Assembly: GCA_003290165.1 (NCBI GenBank)
Contig: QNQO01000653.1
Coordinates: 434,001 to 498,000, forward strand
From: Berberis thunbergii
Lineage: Eukaryota > Streptophyta > Magnoliopsida > Ranunculales > Berberidaceae
DNA: 64,000 nt
Direction of reading: 5' to 3'
Below the pieces are notes generated by a model that was not told the DNA's origin, searched no databases, and saw only the letters and a program-made list of their open reading frames with translations. The number at the start of each line of letters is the position of its first letter. Positions within the stretch are counted from its first letter, which is position 1. A program made the translations under genes and the position numbers. Positions 1 to 9,169 of the stretch are shown here, piece after piece.

Positions 1-56
1 CAATATAAGCACCAAAAGTCATTTCATTAAAGAAAAAACATATTACCATTAAAATT

Positions 57-400
57 TATATGTGAAGACAATACAACATTGTCGAATTCAAAGAGTTCCC
101 TTGGAACATTAGGCTCGTTCTCATAAACATCCAAACTAGCACCTCCAATCTCTCCTTCCAGCAAACACTGCACCAATTCCTTATCATTGACGAGGGAACC
201 ACGTCTCACATTAATCAAAATTCTATCCTTTCCCAGTGCAGACAAGACATCCTTGTCTATGATGTTGTATGTTTCACCAGTCAACTTCCACCAAACAACT
301 AGAATGTCACTATTAGCAGCAAGATCATGGACATATGTATAGTAAGGAAAAGAAACATGTGGTTTCTTATTTCTTGAGTTGTAGCAACTAGTGCCACCAT
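57..400 (-). pseudogene. Hydroxyphenylpyruvate/hydroxypyruvate reductase fragment
   Basis: About 110 codons match the catalytic-domain end of plant D-2-hydroxyacid dehydrogenases (HPR2/HPPR type, NAD(P)H reduction of hydroxypyruvate or hydroxyphenylpyruvate). Recognisable pieces in order are FPYYTYVHDLAANSDILVV, the IIDKDVLSALGK helix, LINVRRGSLVNDKELVQ carrying the catalytic-arginine region, GEIGGASLDVYENEPNVP, and the start of the strand with the catalytic His (VVLSSH). The Rossmann GxGxxG loop and both ends of the enzyme are absent. G-to-R and WW substitutions at conserved sites also argue against function. It is open in the same frame as the preceding Gly-rich RNA-binding tail, so the two form a chimera. 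Family assignment is confident; the exact junction (about 385-400) is my estimate. Confidence 0.75.
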
Positions 401-1357
401 TACCAATAGCACCCCTAGGAGCAGTCCCATAGCCGGTATTAGCACCAAGATCATGGGCGCCCCAAGGGATCCTTACAGCACTAGGTGGGCCACTTGCATA
501 AACAATATTAGGGGCATTGGGGTTTCCATATCCTGCTACTCCATTGTAACCACCACTTGCATTAGTGCATCCACCATACTCACCATAGCCATTATTTGCT
601 ACACCATATCCATCCAGGGTTGTCATAGCCTGAAGAACCATATCCTGAAAAATTACCTCCAGCTGCTTGAGGTTGCATGTATCCGTTAGAATCCATCCGC
701 CCATCATATGAACCATCATTGGCTCCAAAAACACCATAGCCTTGATAATTTCCACCACCCATTGAACAACCACCACTTCCGCCACTACCACCAGGGTTTG
801 CATCCTTTGGAAGAACATGTTTAACTTCAACAAGTTTACCATTCAAGTCATGGAAACACTTGTGCAGAACCCTGTCAACTACATATTCAGTATCAAAGGA
901 TATGACCCCAAAACCACGAGGACGTTGGGTACTTTGATCATACGTAACTACTACATCTTTTACATGACCATAGATCTCAAAGTACTAACAAACCCTTCTT
1001 CAGTCAAAGTTGGAGGCAAACCTACGACAAATATCTTTTTCGTCTTCATATTACCCCTACCTCTACCTGCATTAGGGTTTCCACATCTAGTAGTGGTGTG
1101 TTGTTCTTCTTTGGACAAAGCCCTTTTGGCCTCTACCGTTCTCCCATCAGTTGTATGTTTGTCCTAAAGGACCCCATCGAGCACAAAGGATCTGAAAGAC
1201 AACAAATCCGAACCCATGAGGCCTTCCAGTGACCTTATCATGCATAATTGCATACTGCATCACTTCTCCATATTGCCCAAAATGCTCATTAAGCTTCTCA
1301 TCTGATGTCTCCTATGAAATCCCCCCAAATGGATAGCTTCCCCTAATCTGAATCCAT
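400..1357 (-). pseudogene. hnRNP-type two-RRM, glycine-rich RNA-binding protein pseudogene
   Basis: Reading the minus strand from an ATG at 1357 gives a plant hnRNP1/Musashi-like protein. RRM1 contains SDEKLNEHFGQYGEV and the RNP1-like HGFGFVVF (about 1340-1140). A linker follows, then RRM2 with KIFVVGLPPTLTEE, an RNP1 reading RGFGVISF and HKCFHDLNGKLVEVKHVLPK (about 1045-815), then a Gly/Tyr/Asn-rich tail (about 815-400). Living relatives bind RNA in nucleus or cytoplasm. It is disabled: codon 5 is TAG (1345-1343), a frameshift lies in the RRM1-RRM2 linker, another falls near 985 in RRM2, and another near 620 in the tail. No introns are visible, which suggests a processed copy, though I see no poly(A) tail or target duplication. 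Its tail runs in frame into the reductase fragment. Confidence 0.75.
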
Positions 1358-1450
1358 CTCTTCTCAATGGGTTTTCTTTGCAGATCCCAAAGTTTCTCTT
1401 ATCTCTCTCTATCGATCTAATTCTCTCTCACAATATCACATTGCAAATCA

Positions 1451-1635
1451 ATAGGGATGGCAATGGGGCGGATTTGAGCAAATCCATCCCTGCCCCGACA
1501 GAGATTACAGATCTCTGAATCTGCCCCGAATAACCATTTAATGTTTTTTGTCAAACCCGTCCTCGCTCCGTCTCGGATGGCGGATATCCACCATGCCCCA
1601 ACTAATCCATTAAAAAAATAAACTATTAAACCCAA
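1451..1635. repeat. GC-rich hAT-like terminal repeat fragment (GGGATGGCAATGGGGCGG type)
   Basis: The stretch opens with TAGGGATGGCAATGGGGCGG and alternates CCCCG/CGGGG blocks with short AT spacers. This is the pattern of a very common noncoding plant repeat with self-complementary GC-rich ends. Related pieces occur at 7590-7750 and, more loosely, at 34670-34800 and 36880-36915. The right terminus is degraded and no target duplication is visible, so assignment to hAT rests on pattern only. A 72-codon open frame here is a by-product of the GC-rich repeat, not a gene. Confidence 0.4.
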
Positions 1636-1673
1636 TCCACAAAACTATAAGAGAAAAATCAAAACTCTAGCTG

Positions 1674-1913
1674 ATGAATTCTTCTCCCCCATGGCACGAA
1701 CCACCACCATCCCTCTTCACATCAAACAAACCTTCACCTTCGAACCCCCAATCTAAAAAATGCTTCTTTCATCAACCCTACAAGACCCCCACCTCCCAAA
1801 ATTGGCAAAAACTTGCCTTTCAGTTGACTTCTAAGACAGAGAGCAGATTTGGGGGCAAAACGAGCCTTGATTGATGCTAATGACATGAAGGGATTGAAGT
1901 TTCGTCGATTCAA
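1674..1913 (+). other. Unidentified coding-like remnant flanking the copia element
   Basis: Between the GC-rich repeat and the 5' LTR the sequence has coding-like composition in shifting frames. It starts with an ATG in a Ser/Pro-rich, plastid-transit-like context (1691 onward) and ends with a stretch reading ALIDANDMKGLKFRRFN just before the LTR. I do not recognise the protein. It may be a host gene remnant interrupted by the retrotransposon; the acidic stretch at about 7000-7070 beyond the 3' LTR could be its continuation, but no target duplication supports that. Confidence 0.25.
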
Positions 1914-1916
1914 TAT

Positions 1917-2198
1917 TGAGAATATTCTCATGATTATGCTATTGAATATGGTATTGAGAATATTCTCATGATTATGCTCTCAATTATGCTATTGTGAAGA
2001 TTGTCTTGATTATGTGAATATTGTATTTTAGGATGATTGCATATTCGGTCAAATTTGTATAAGGAAGTTAGCAGATTGTTAGGGTGATTAGGAGTTGCCC
2101 ATATTGGCAAAATAGCTTGTATATAAACAGCAATAGAACAATGAAAAGATCATAGCATGGTTCTCACATAATTATTTCTTTTGTCCTGTTATTTGTTA
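1917..2198 (+). repeat. 5' LTR of Ty1/copia retrotransposon
   Basis: This region matches 6699-6968 nearly base for base. It carries the same TATATAAACAG promoter-like motif (2118-2128) and the same ending before TGGTATCAGAGC. The 5' copy has a roughly 12-bp extra segment near 1945 relative to the 3' copy, and I count about ten substitutions between the two by eye. It begins TGAG and ends TTA; the 3' copy ends TCA, so the canonical CA end is mutated here. The primer-binding site follows immediately. Confidence 0.85.
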
Positions 2199-2210
2199 TG
2201 GTATCAGAGC
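2199..2210 (+). promoter_or_regulatory. Primer-binding site, initiator tRNA-Met type
   Basis: TGGTATCAGAGC directly follows the 5' LTR and is complementary to the 3' end of plant initiator methionine tRNA. This is the standard minus-strand primer site of Ty1/copia elements and fixes the LTR boundary. Confidence 0.85.
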
Positions 2211-2231
2211 CATAGCCATTAAACACAGATC

Positions 2232-3149
2232 ATGGCTGGCGGTGACGTTCCTACCGGCGAGACTCGGAAGACGATTTCACCTTACGAGTAGTCACGAGAC
2301 CTCCAACTCACCACCACCACAGACGTTGAGAACTTCCCTGGCTTCCCTGATGGAATTCTAGGGTACGAACTTATGGATCGGTGTCGCAACCAGTCGATTC
2401 GTTTCAAGACTCAAGTGTTCACCAAAACTGTGAACAAGGTCAAATTCTCTTCGAATCCTTTCAAGATCTTCGCGGATGAGAAAACTGTCGAGGCCGATAT
2501 GGTAATCGTCGCCACTGGTGTAGTCGCCAAGAAACTGAGTTTCGCTGGATCAACCGAGTTCTGGAATTGGGGAATTTTTATTTGTGCGGTGTGTGATGAT
2601 GTTGCTCCAATCTTTAGGAACAAGCCCTTGGTGGTGATTGGCAGCGGAGATTCAGCCATGGAAGAGGCTAATTTCTTGACCAAGTATGGTTCTAGGGTTT
2701 ATATTGTTCATTGTCGTGATATGTTTAGGGCATTCAAGATTATGCAGAATAGGGCTTTGACTAATCCCAAGATTGAAGTGATGTGGAATTCTATGGTCGA
2801 GGAAGCTTATGGCGAAGGGGCTTTGCAAGGGTTGAAGGTCAAGAATGTTGTAAGTGGGGATGTTACTGATTTGAAGGTGTCCGGTTTGTTTTTCGCCATT
2901 GAACATGAACCAGCAACCAAATTCTTGGATGGACCATTGGAGCTTGATTCTAATGGGTATGTTGTGACTAAGCCTGGAAGTATGCAGACGAGTGTTCATG
3001 GGGAAATTATGGCCCTCGCCACACGAACTCGTCTTGACGAAAGAGATAAATCTAGTACGGTGTGTTTCCACTGTAAAAGGACGGGGCATGAATATAACAA
3101 TTGTTTTGCCTTGTACGGATATCCAAAGTGGTGGGGTGACCGACCCTGA
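2232..3149 (+). pseudogene. Chimeric Gag: copia Gag N-terminus, thioredoxin reductase insert, Gag zinc knuckle
   Basis: One frame runs from an ATG at 2232 to 3149, broken only by a TAG at 2289-2291. Residues 1-19 (MAGGDVPTGETRKTISPYE) are a copia Gag start. From about 2301 to 3002 the protein is a plant NADPH-dependent thioredoxin reductase (NTRA/NTRB type). It shows the [16 protein letters not shown] segment, the VIVATG strand, the redox CAVC pair, the NADPH loop [12 protein letters not shown], and [16 protein letters not shown]. From about 3003 it returns to Gag and ends in a CCHC knuckle (C-x2-C-x4-H-x4-C, 3064-3105). The reductase lacks its N-terminal FAD GxGxxG region and its C-terminal GVFAAGD region, has lost several residues before CAVC, and reads HCRD where HRRD is usual. 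It therefore cannot work as a reductase. No intron is seen in the captured part, consistent with capture of an mRNA copy. Confidence 0.85.
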
Positions 3150-6100
3150 AGAGATGGGAAAGGTGTTGGTACTGGTTGCGGTAGAGGGCAGTCAAGCGTT
3201 CGAGGCAGTGGTCGAGGAACCAAGGGTATGCATCGTGCCAACGCTGCTCAGACAGGTTTTGCTGGGGAAGGAGTGCCCGAGACAGATGCATCTCCACTGC
3301 CCGGGCTGAATACCGATCAGTGGCAGACACTTCTCCAAATGTTGGGCGGGTCAAAATCCGCAACGACCGATAAGATGACTGGTGAGCCTTGGATTATTGA
3401 CACGGGTGCTTCGAATCACATGACTGGCATGATCGGGGATCTCCGTGACTTAAGGGCAATTGCTCAATGTCCCATGGGATTGCCAGATGGGAGTAGCACT
3501 ATCGCCACTAAAAAGGGGACGGTCATTCTTGAAAGAAATTTCTGTTTGAAAAATGGTCTTTATGTGCCAGGGCTAACTTGAAATTTAATTTATGTGTCGC
3601 AATTGACTGATCACTATAACTGTTTTGTCCAATTCACTAATGATCTGTGTGTTATACATGACCGCACTTCGAGGATGTTGATTGGTGCGGGTGAACGACG
3701 CGATGTACTCTATTACTTCTGGGGGCTGCCACAGGTTCACGCAATAAAGGGCAATAGTATGGTGTCTCTTGATCTATAGCACCAGCGATTGGGTCATCCA
3801 TCTCTACAAGTAACAAAGTTAGTTCCCGAAATAAGTTTTAGTGAAACGAAAAATCGCTTGAATAAAAATTGTGATGTCTGCCAGAGGGCAAAGCAAAGTA
3901 GAGATAAGTTTCCTGTTAGTGAACATAAAGCTTCGACTATTTTTGAACTTATTCACACTGATTTATGGGGACCTTATAGAACAACTTCTTATTGTGGTGC
4001 TTCTTATTTTTTGACCATTGTTGATGATTTTTCCCGTGCTGTATGGATTTATTTACTTGTTGATAAGAAAAAGGTCTCCCATACTCTTCAAATGTTTTTC
4101 TCGATGGTTAAGAGACAATTTGATAAAGAGGTAAAAATTTTGCGAAGTGATAACGGCACTGAATTCACTTGCTTGCGACAATATTTTCTTGATCATGGGA
4201 TTGTTTTTCAAATGCCTTGTGTGGGAACACCTCAACAAAATGGGCGGGTTGAACGGAAACACCAACATATTTTGAACGTAGCTCGGGTGCTGCGTTTTCA
4301 GGGCTCTCTTCCTATTGAGTTTTGGGGAGAATGTGTGTTGACGACTGGATACTTAAAAATAGAACTCCCTCCTTGGTCTTGAATGGGAAAACACCTTATA
4401 GTGTCTTATATAACAACACAGCCACTTACGATCACTTGCGCATTTTGGGGTCCTTATGTTATGCGCATGTGCAGACGGGGGATAAGTTTGCCAGTAGAAG
4501 TCGAAGGTGCATCTTTGTTTGGTACCCTTATGGAAAAAAGGGGTGGCGTTTGTATGACTTGGAGAAACGAGATTTCTTTGTTTCTCGTAATGTTGTATTC
4601 TCGGAATGAGTTTTTCCCTTTGCAGATAATTTTAATTTAGACCACGATGATCTGCCTAATATCGAGGCAGTTCACGAGGACTTTGAGGAGACATCTACGC
4701 CTGTTTTGAGGGGGTGTCGAGGAGTTTGTACAGCCGGATGGGGCTGCTGGCAGTTGCCATGTGCCGAGGAGTTTGTTCAGCCAAATAGGGCTGCTGAGCA
4801 GTCGGCTTGTGCCGAGGAGTTTGTTCAGCCAAATAGGGCTGCTGAGCAGTCGGCTTGTGCCGAGGCGTTTGTACAGCCGGATGAGTCTGGTGGACAGCCG
4901 GTTTATGCGAACCAGGAGGACAACCCGGACGCAAGTCGGGAAGATGTGTTGGGTAGGGGTCAACGCAGAAGGCAAGCTCGGTACGACTCCGTGATTATGT
5001 TACTCATACCATTCGAAAAATGAGTCCATCTGTACTAGCATCACCCGTGCCACGACATTCCTCAGGTACACTCTATCCTATCGCACATTATGTGAATTGT
5101 GATAATTTTTCTGTGCGACATAGACATTTTCTTGCAGCCTTGACAACAAATCGAGAACCTGTGTGCTATTCTGAGGCCGCGAAAGACAGCCGCTGGAGGG
5201 ATGCCATCCGACGAGAAATTGAGGCTCTTGAGATTAATGAAACCTGGGTTGTAGCAGAATTGCCACCAGGAAAGAAAGCTCTAGGATGCAAGTGGGTATA
5301 CAAGATCAAGTATAATTCTGATGGTACCATTGAGCGATTGAAGGCTCGACTGGTTATTCTTGGGAATCATCAAATTGAAGGAATTGATTATACAGAGACA
5401 TTTGCTCCAGTAGCTAAGATGGTTACAGTGAGGGTATTTCTTGCCGTTGCGGCTGCCATGAATTGGGAAGTTCATCAGATGGATATTCATAATGCATTTC
5501 TACATGGTGACCTTACGGAGGAGGTATACATGAAATTACCACCCGATTTTCAGGTGGGGACTTACGAGAAGGTGTGCAAGCTTAGAAATATTATATGGGC
5601 TGAAGCAGGCACCCTGGTGCTGGTTCGCTAAACTGTCAACTGCTTTGAAGAATTATGGTTTTCAACAATCTTATTCAGATTATTCTTTGTTTACTCTACA
5701 GAGAGGTGCGGTTCAGATTAGTGTTCTTGTTTATGTCGACGATCTTATCATCTCTGGGAGTAATCCGGGTTATATACAGAAATTCAAGGGTTACCTCAGT
5801 GCTTGTTTCCACATGAAAGATCTGGGTCCTTTAAAGTATTTATTGGGGGTAGAAGTGACATGCGAACCAGATGGGTTTGTACTTTGTTAACGCAAATATG
5901 CTCTTGACATCATTTCTAAGGCTGGATTGCTAGGGGCAAGGCTTGCGGCGGTGCCACTGGAACAGAATCACCGACTCCCCTTGCCTACGAGTCAAGAGCT
6001 CGCTGATCCAGAGCCTTACCGTCGCTTGGTGGGGCGGCTAATTTATTTGTGTTTTACTTGACCCGAATTATCTTACAGTGTTCATGTTTTATCTCAATCT

Positions 6101-6688
6101 ATGCAACGTCCTCGGGCAGACCACTGGGAAGCTGCTTTGCGGGTGGTCCAGTACTTAAAAGGTAATTCGGGTCAAGGTATACATTTGAGTAGTAAATGTG
6201 ACATGCAGTTACATGGGTGGTGTGACGCTGATTGGGCCGGATGCCCATTGACTAGATGGTCCCTCACTGGGTGGTTAGTGTTTCTTGGGAACTCGCCAGT
6301 ATCTTGGTAGACGAAGAATCAACATATAGTATCCCGTTCCTCCGCAGAGGCGGAATACCGGTCTATGGTTATGACTACATGTGAGTTGAAATGGCTAAAA
6401 GCTATTTTAGCTAGCCTCGGGATGCCCCATACACGTCCTATGTCTCTTCATTGTGATAGTCAGGCGGCTCTCCATATATCTCAAAATCATGTATTTCATG
6501 AACGGACAAAACACATTGAGGTCGATTGTCACTTTGTCCATAATGACATTGTTGTCAGAAATATCAACCCCACCTTTGTCCCGTCCAATGCGCAACTCGC
6601 TGACATTTTCACAAAAGTATTGGGCAAGCGACAATATGAGTATCTATCTCGCAAGTTGGGCATACGTGATCTCCATGCACCAACTTGA
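3150..6688 (+). pseudogene. Ty1/copia Pol polyprotein (protease, integrase, RT, RNase H), degenerate
   Basis: Copia domain order is intact. The protease has DTGAS (about 3400). A GAG-pre-integrase region contains LGHPS and the CDVCQRAK zinc motif. The integrase shows HTDLWGP, SDNGTEF and the E of GRVERKH (3955-4260). The reverse transcriptase has KWVYKIKYNSDGT, FAPVAK, the QMDIHNAFLHGDL catalytic region (5170-5600), then YVDD (5735). RNase H has CDADWAGC, SSAEAEY, the HIEVDCHFV region and ADIFTK, to the stop near 6688. It is dead: stops at about 3580, 3777, 5888 and 6308, with frame changes near 4350, 4610, 5010, 5615 and 6055. Integrase preceding RT identifies copia, not Gypsy. Confidence 0.9.
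4716..4906 (+). repeat. Four-unit 48-bp minisatellite within copia pol
   Basis: Four tandem units begin at 4716, 4763, 4811 and 4859. Units 2 and 3 are identical over 48 bp; unit 1 is 47 bp and so shifts frame; unit 4 is diverged. In frame they encode a 16-residue repeat of the AEEFVQPNRAAEQSAC type in the linker between integrase and reverse transcriptase, a region normally variable in copia elements. Confidence 0.9.
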
Positions 6689-6698
6689 GGGGGGGTAT
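6685..6698 (+). promoter_or_regulatory. Polypurine tract before the 3' LTR
   Basis: A TGAGGGGGGG run lies immediately upstream of the 3' LTR, in the position and composition expected of the plus-strand priming site of the copia element. Confidence 0.7.
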
Positions 6699-6968
6699 TG
6701 AAAATATTCTCTTGATTATGCTATTGAGAATATTCTCATGATTATGCTCTCAATTATGCTATTGTGAAAATTGTCTTGATTATGTGAATATTGTATTTTA
6801 AGATGATTGCATATTCGGTCAAATTTGTATAAGGAAGTTAGCAGATTGTTAGGGTGATTAGGAATTGCCTATATTGGCAGAATAGCTTGTATATAAACAG
6901 CAATAGAACAATGAAAAGATTAGAGCATGGTTCTCACATAATTATTTCTTTTGTCCTGTTATTTGTCA
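6699..6968 (+). repeat. 3' LTR of Ty1/copia retrotransposon
   Basis: This copy of the 5' LTR begins TGAAAATATTC and ends TTTGTCA. It contains TATATAAACAG at 6890-6900. The 5-bp sequences outside the two LTRs (around 1912-1916 and 6969-6973) do not match, so no target-site duplication is preserved. Confidence 0.85.
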
Positions 6969-7313
6969 TCCAAAGTCGTTTTTTTTTTGTTGGTTTGATG
7001 AAAATGTTTCAAAACAATGAAGAAAAAGATGCTCCTCCTGATGAAGATGAAGAAGACGAAGAAATTGCAAATCATTTTTTTTTCTTCTTTCTATTATCCT
7101 CCTTCCTGTTTGATCTTCTTGAAGGACGAGAGAGAACTTACTGGAGAATTTTGGGGATAAGGTCATAAGGGTTAAAACTTATGTTTCATTTTTCTTTGAA
7201 TGTGATGTGACTTTTTCTTACAGAGAATTGAATGTGATGTGACTTCTTGATAAGGGTTGTTCTCTTGGTACAGCCAGAGAACAACCAGAGATAATAATGA
7301 GACTTTTTATGTA

Positions 7314-7498
7314 GAATTGTTCTACACAGCGAGGAAGCGGGAGAGGAAATCAGCCAGGGAGGGAGAGAGGGGACCACCCATCCCCCTAGGGATGCGTGAC
7401 ATCATTTTTCATGCTCGCATCCCAAGGGGGATGGGCGATCCCCTCTCTCCCTCCCTCGCTGATTTCCTCGCCCACTTCCTCGCCATTTAGAATTTCTC
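7314..7498. mobile_element. Mutator-like hairpin MITE with 9-bp target duplication
   Basis: The element is an almost perfect inverted repeat. The left arm GCGAGGAAGCGGGAGAGG.. (7329-7395) is mirrored by ..CCCACTTCCTCGC (7416-7483) around a loop of about 20 bases. It is flanked by identical 9-bp direct repeats TTTTATGTA (7305-7313 and 7499-7507), the target size typical of Mutator-type transposition. Related hairpins with the same GAAATTCTAATTGGCGAGG-like end lie at about 17412-17595 and 27990-28135. There is no coding capacity. Confidence 0.8.
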
Positions 7499-7589
7499 TT
7501 TTATGTATGGATGATGAAAATGCCCTTATGTGTAAGATAGGATTTATGTTTTTTTAATACCATATGGGTATTTCAGTAATATCTATATA

Positions 7590-7750
7590 AACGGATATAT
7601 GTGGGGCGGATATGGCCAAATCTGTATCCGCCCCGAATCTCTATCAGATATATTTTGGATCCCCGTATCCGCCCCAAAATCCTTAAAGATAAATCCAATC
7701 CGTCCTACTCAGGGCGGGGCGGGCGGATATCCGTCAAAATTCGCCCAAAA
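7590..7750. repeat. GC-rich hAT-like repeat fragment
   Basis: Alternating GGGGCGGATATGG / CCGCCCCGAAT blocks with ATATCC spacers, related in style to the repeat at 1451-1635. Termini are not defined. Confidence 0.35.
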
Positions 7751-9165
7751 CACTACAAATCAAACACCATAATCAAATGAATAAACAATGTAAATTGAAA
7801 TATCCACTACACTCACCTAAGATGCAAAGTAAGCTCACCTCTTGCTGTCCTCTACCAGCCGTTTTAGAGAGACTGTGAGATTAAAGAAAATTTCACTATT
7901 AAAATTTTAGGGAAATAAGCTTAACTGTGGTTTAACCCATGGTAAGGGCAAAAGGATCCGAAAAATATTTTTGACCAATCATTGACGCGGACTTAACGAT
8001 TCCCTCAGAAAACGTAGGGTAAACTCAATTAGTTTTCAAAACAAGGGTCAAACTCTAATGTTATAAACTAATGAGTGTCAAACTCAAAAAACCCCTTATT
8101 TATTAACAATATATATAATCAATTAAATTTTTTGGTGAACAATTAGCAAATTATGTAGCATATTATGAAAATTTATAGAATTTGGAAAATATAAATTTTT
8201 TTTCACAATTATGTATAGGTTTTGATATATCAAAATCTACATAAAATTATTGTTTTTACCTTCTTTGTACATTTTCTTAGTACAAAATTTTCCAAAGAAT
8301 TACGAGAAAATATATCTACTAAATTATAATAGCAATAGGAGGATTTTTTTTTTTGAAATGCGAGCGTGCAGTCGGTGAGTATATAACCCAAGACGTGAGG
8401 GTTAAACCACCACAATCTTAACCATCCAACCAGGTTACTATTGGCAATAACAATAGGAATTAAGAATAATTAAAAATTGTGACAAGTTATCTATGTTGAA
8501 GAACTAAAAACCGTGACAAATTATCTATATTGAACTCCTTGTTAAGTAGTTTGAAATTTTGAACATTAAAATCAAGAGGAGTTACATTAGAAAATTGGAT
8601 TGAAACATGGGTTGGATTATAGCTTTAAAGATTTAAAGTGAGAAGTAAACATTGGGCCCCACTTATATTTGTATACTTTAAAAAGATATTTAAAAAAATT
8701 AGTGGTCAAGAAATAACTTGTTGAATACAATAATTTTTTTGAATTGAGCGGGCAGAAAATAATTGTAGGTGATTTAATAGGGGGCAAAAGCTAACAGAGA
8801 ACATAAAATTCGAATATCTCACAATGGTAGTATAAAGAAATCTTTAATTTGACGGAGAAAATTGCCCCCTTACCGCGGTAGTGGCTTCGCCCTTGCTGGT
8901 GACATGGACACAAAGATATCATTTTTCACACAAAAATAAAATAAAACAAAATGAATCAAAGTTTCAATCATAAGTACACATTTAAGCCTCATGTTTAAGT
9001 CAAAATGGTGAGTTTTTATCTTGAGATTTTTTAAATTAACCAAATTTAGATATTTTGGGATCAATTTGTCACTTCCATTTGAATTTAATGTAAGAATTAA
9101 TTAGATATTTGACTTTGATATAGTGTATGTTATAGAGAACTCTCAACTGAATGGTTTGTGAGTTC
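7751..9165. other. Intergenic AT-rich DNA
   Basis: No coding-like frame or conserved motif is visible apart from the SINE-like piece at 8341-8445. Composition is AT-rich with short homopolymers. Confidence 0.5.
8341..8445 (-). repeat. tRNA-derived SINE-like fragment
   Basis: On the minus strand the segment reads an A-box-like TGGTTGGATGGTTAAG, then a B-box-like GGTTTAACCC about 10-15 bases later, and ends in an A-rich tail (T run at 8345-8355 on the plus strand). This is the layout of a plant Pol III SINE. Box matches are imperfect and no target duplication was found. Confidence 0.35.
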
Positions 9166-9169
9166 CCTG

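Noticed and set aside
1417..1635. 72-codon minus-strand open frame
   Set aside because: It lies in a GC-rich noncoding repeat found elsewhere in the window in other frames.
2199..2210. Possible tRNA gene
   Set aside because: It is only the 12-base primer-binding site complementary to tRNA-Met; no cloverleaf is present.
4716..4906. CRISPR-like array
   Set aside because: Units are directly adjacent without unique spacers and lie in a eukaryotic retrotransposon coding region.
1912..6973. 5-bp target duplication around the copia element
   Set aside because: Bases outside the two LTRs (CAATA/AATAT against TCCAA) do not match, so I do not claim one.
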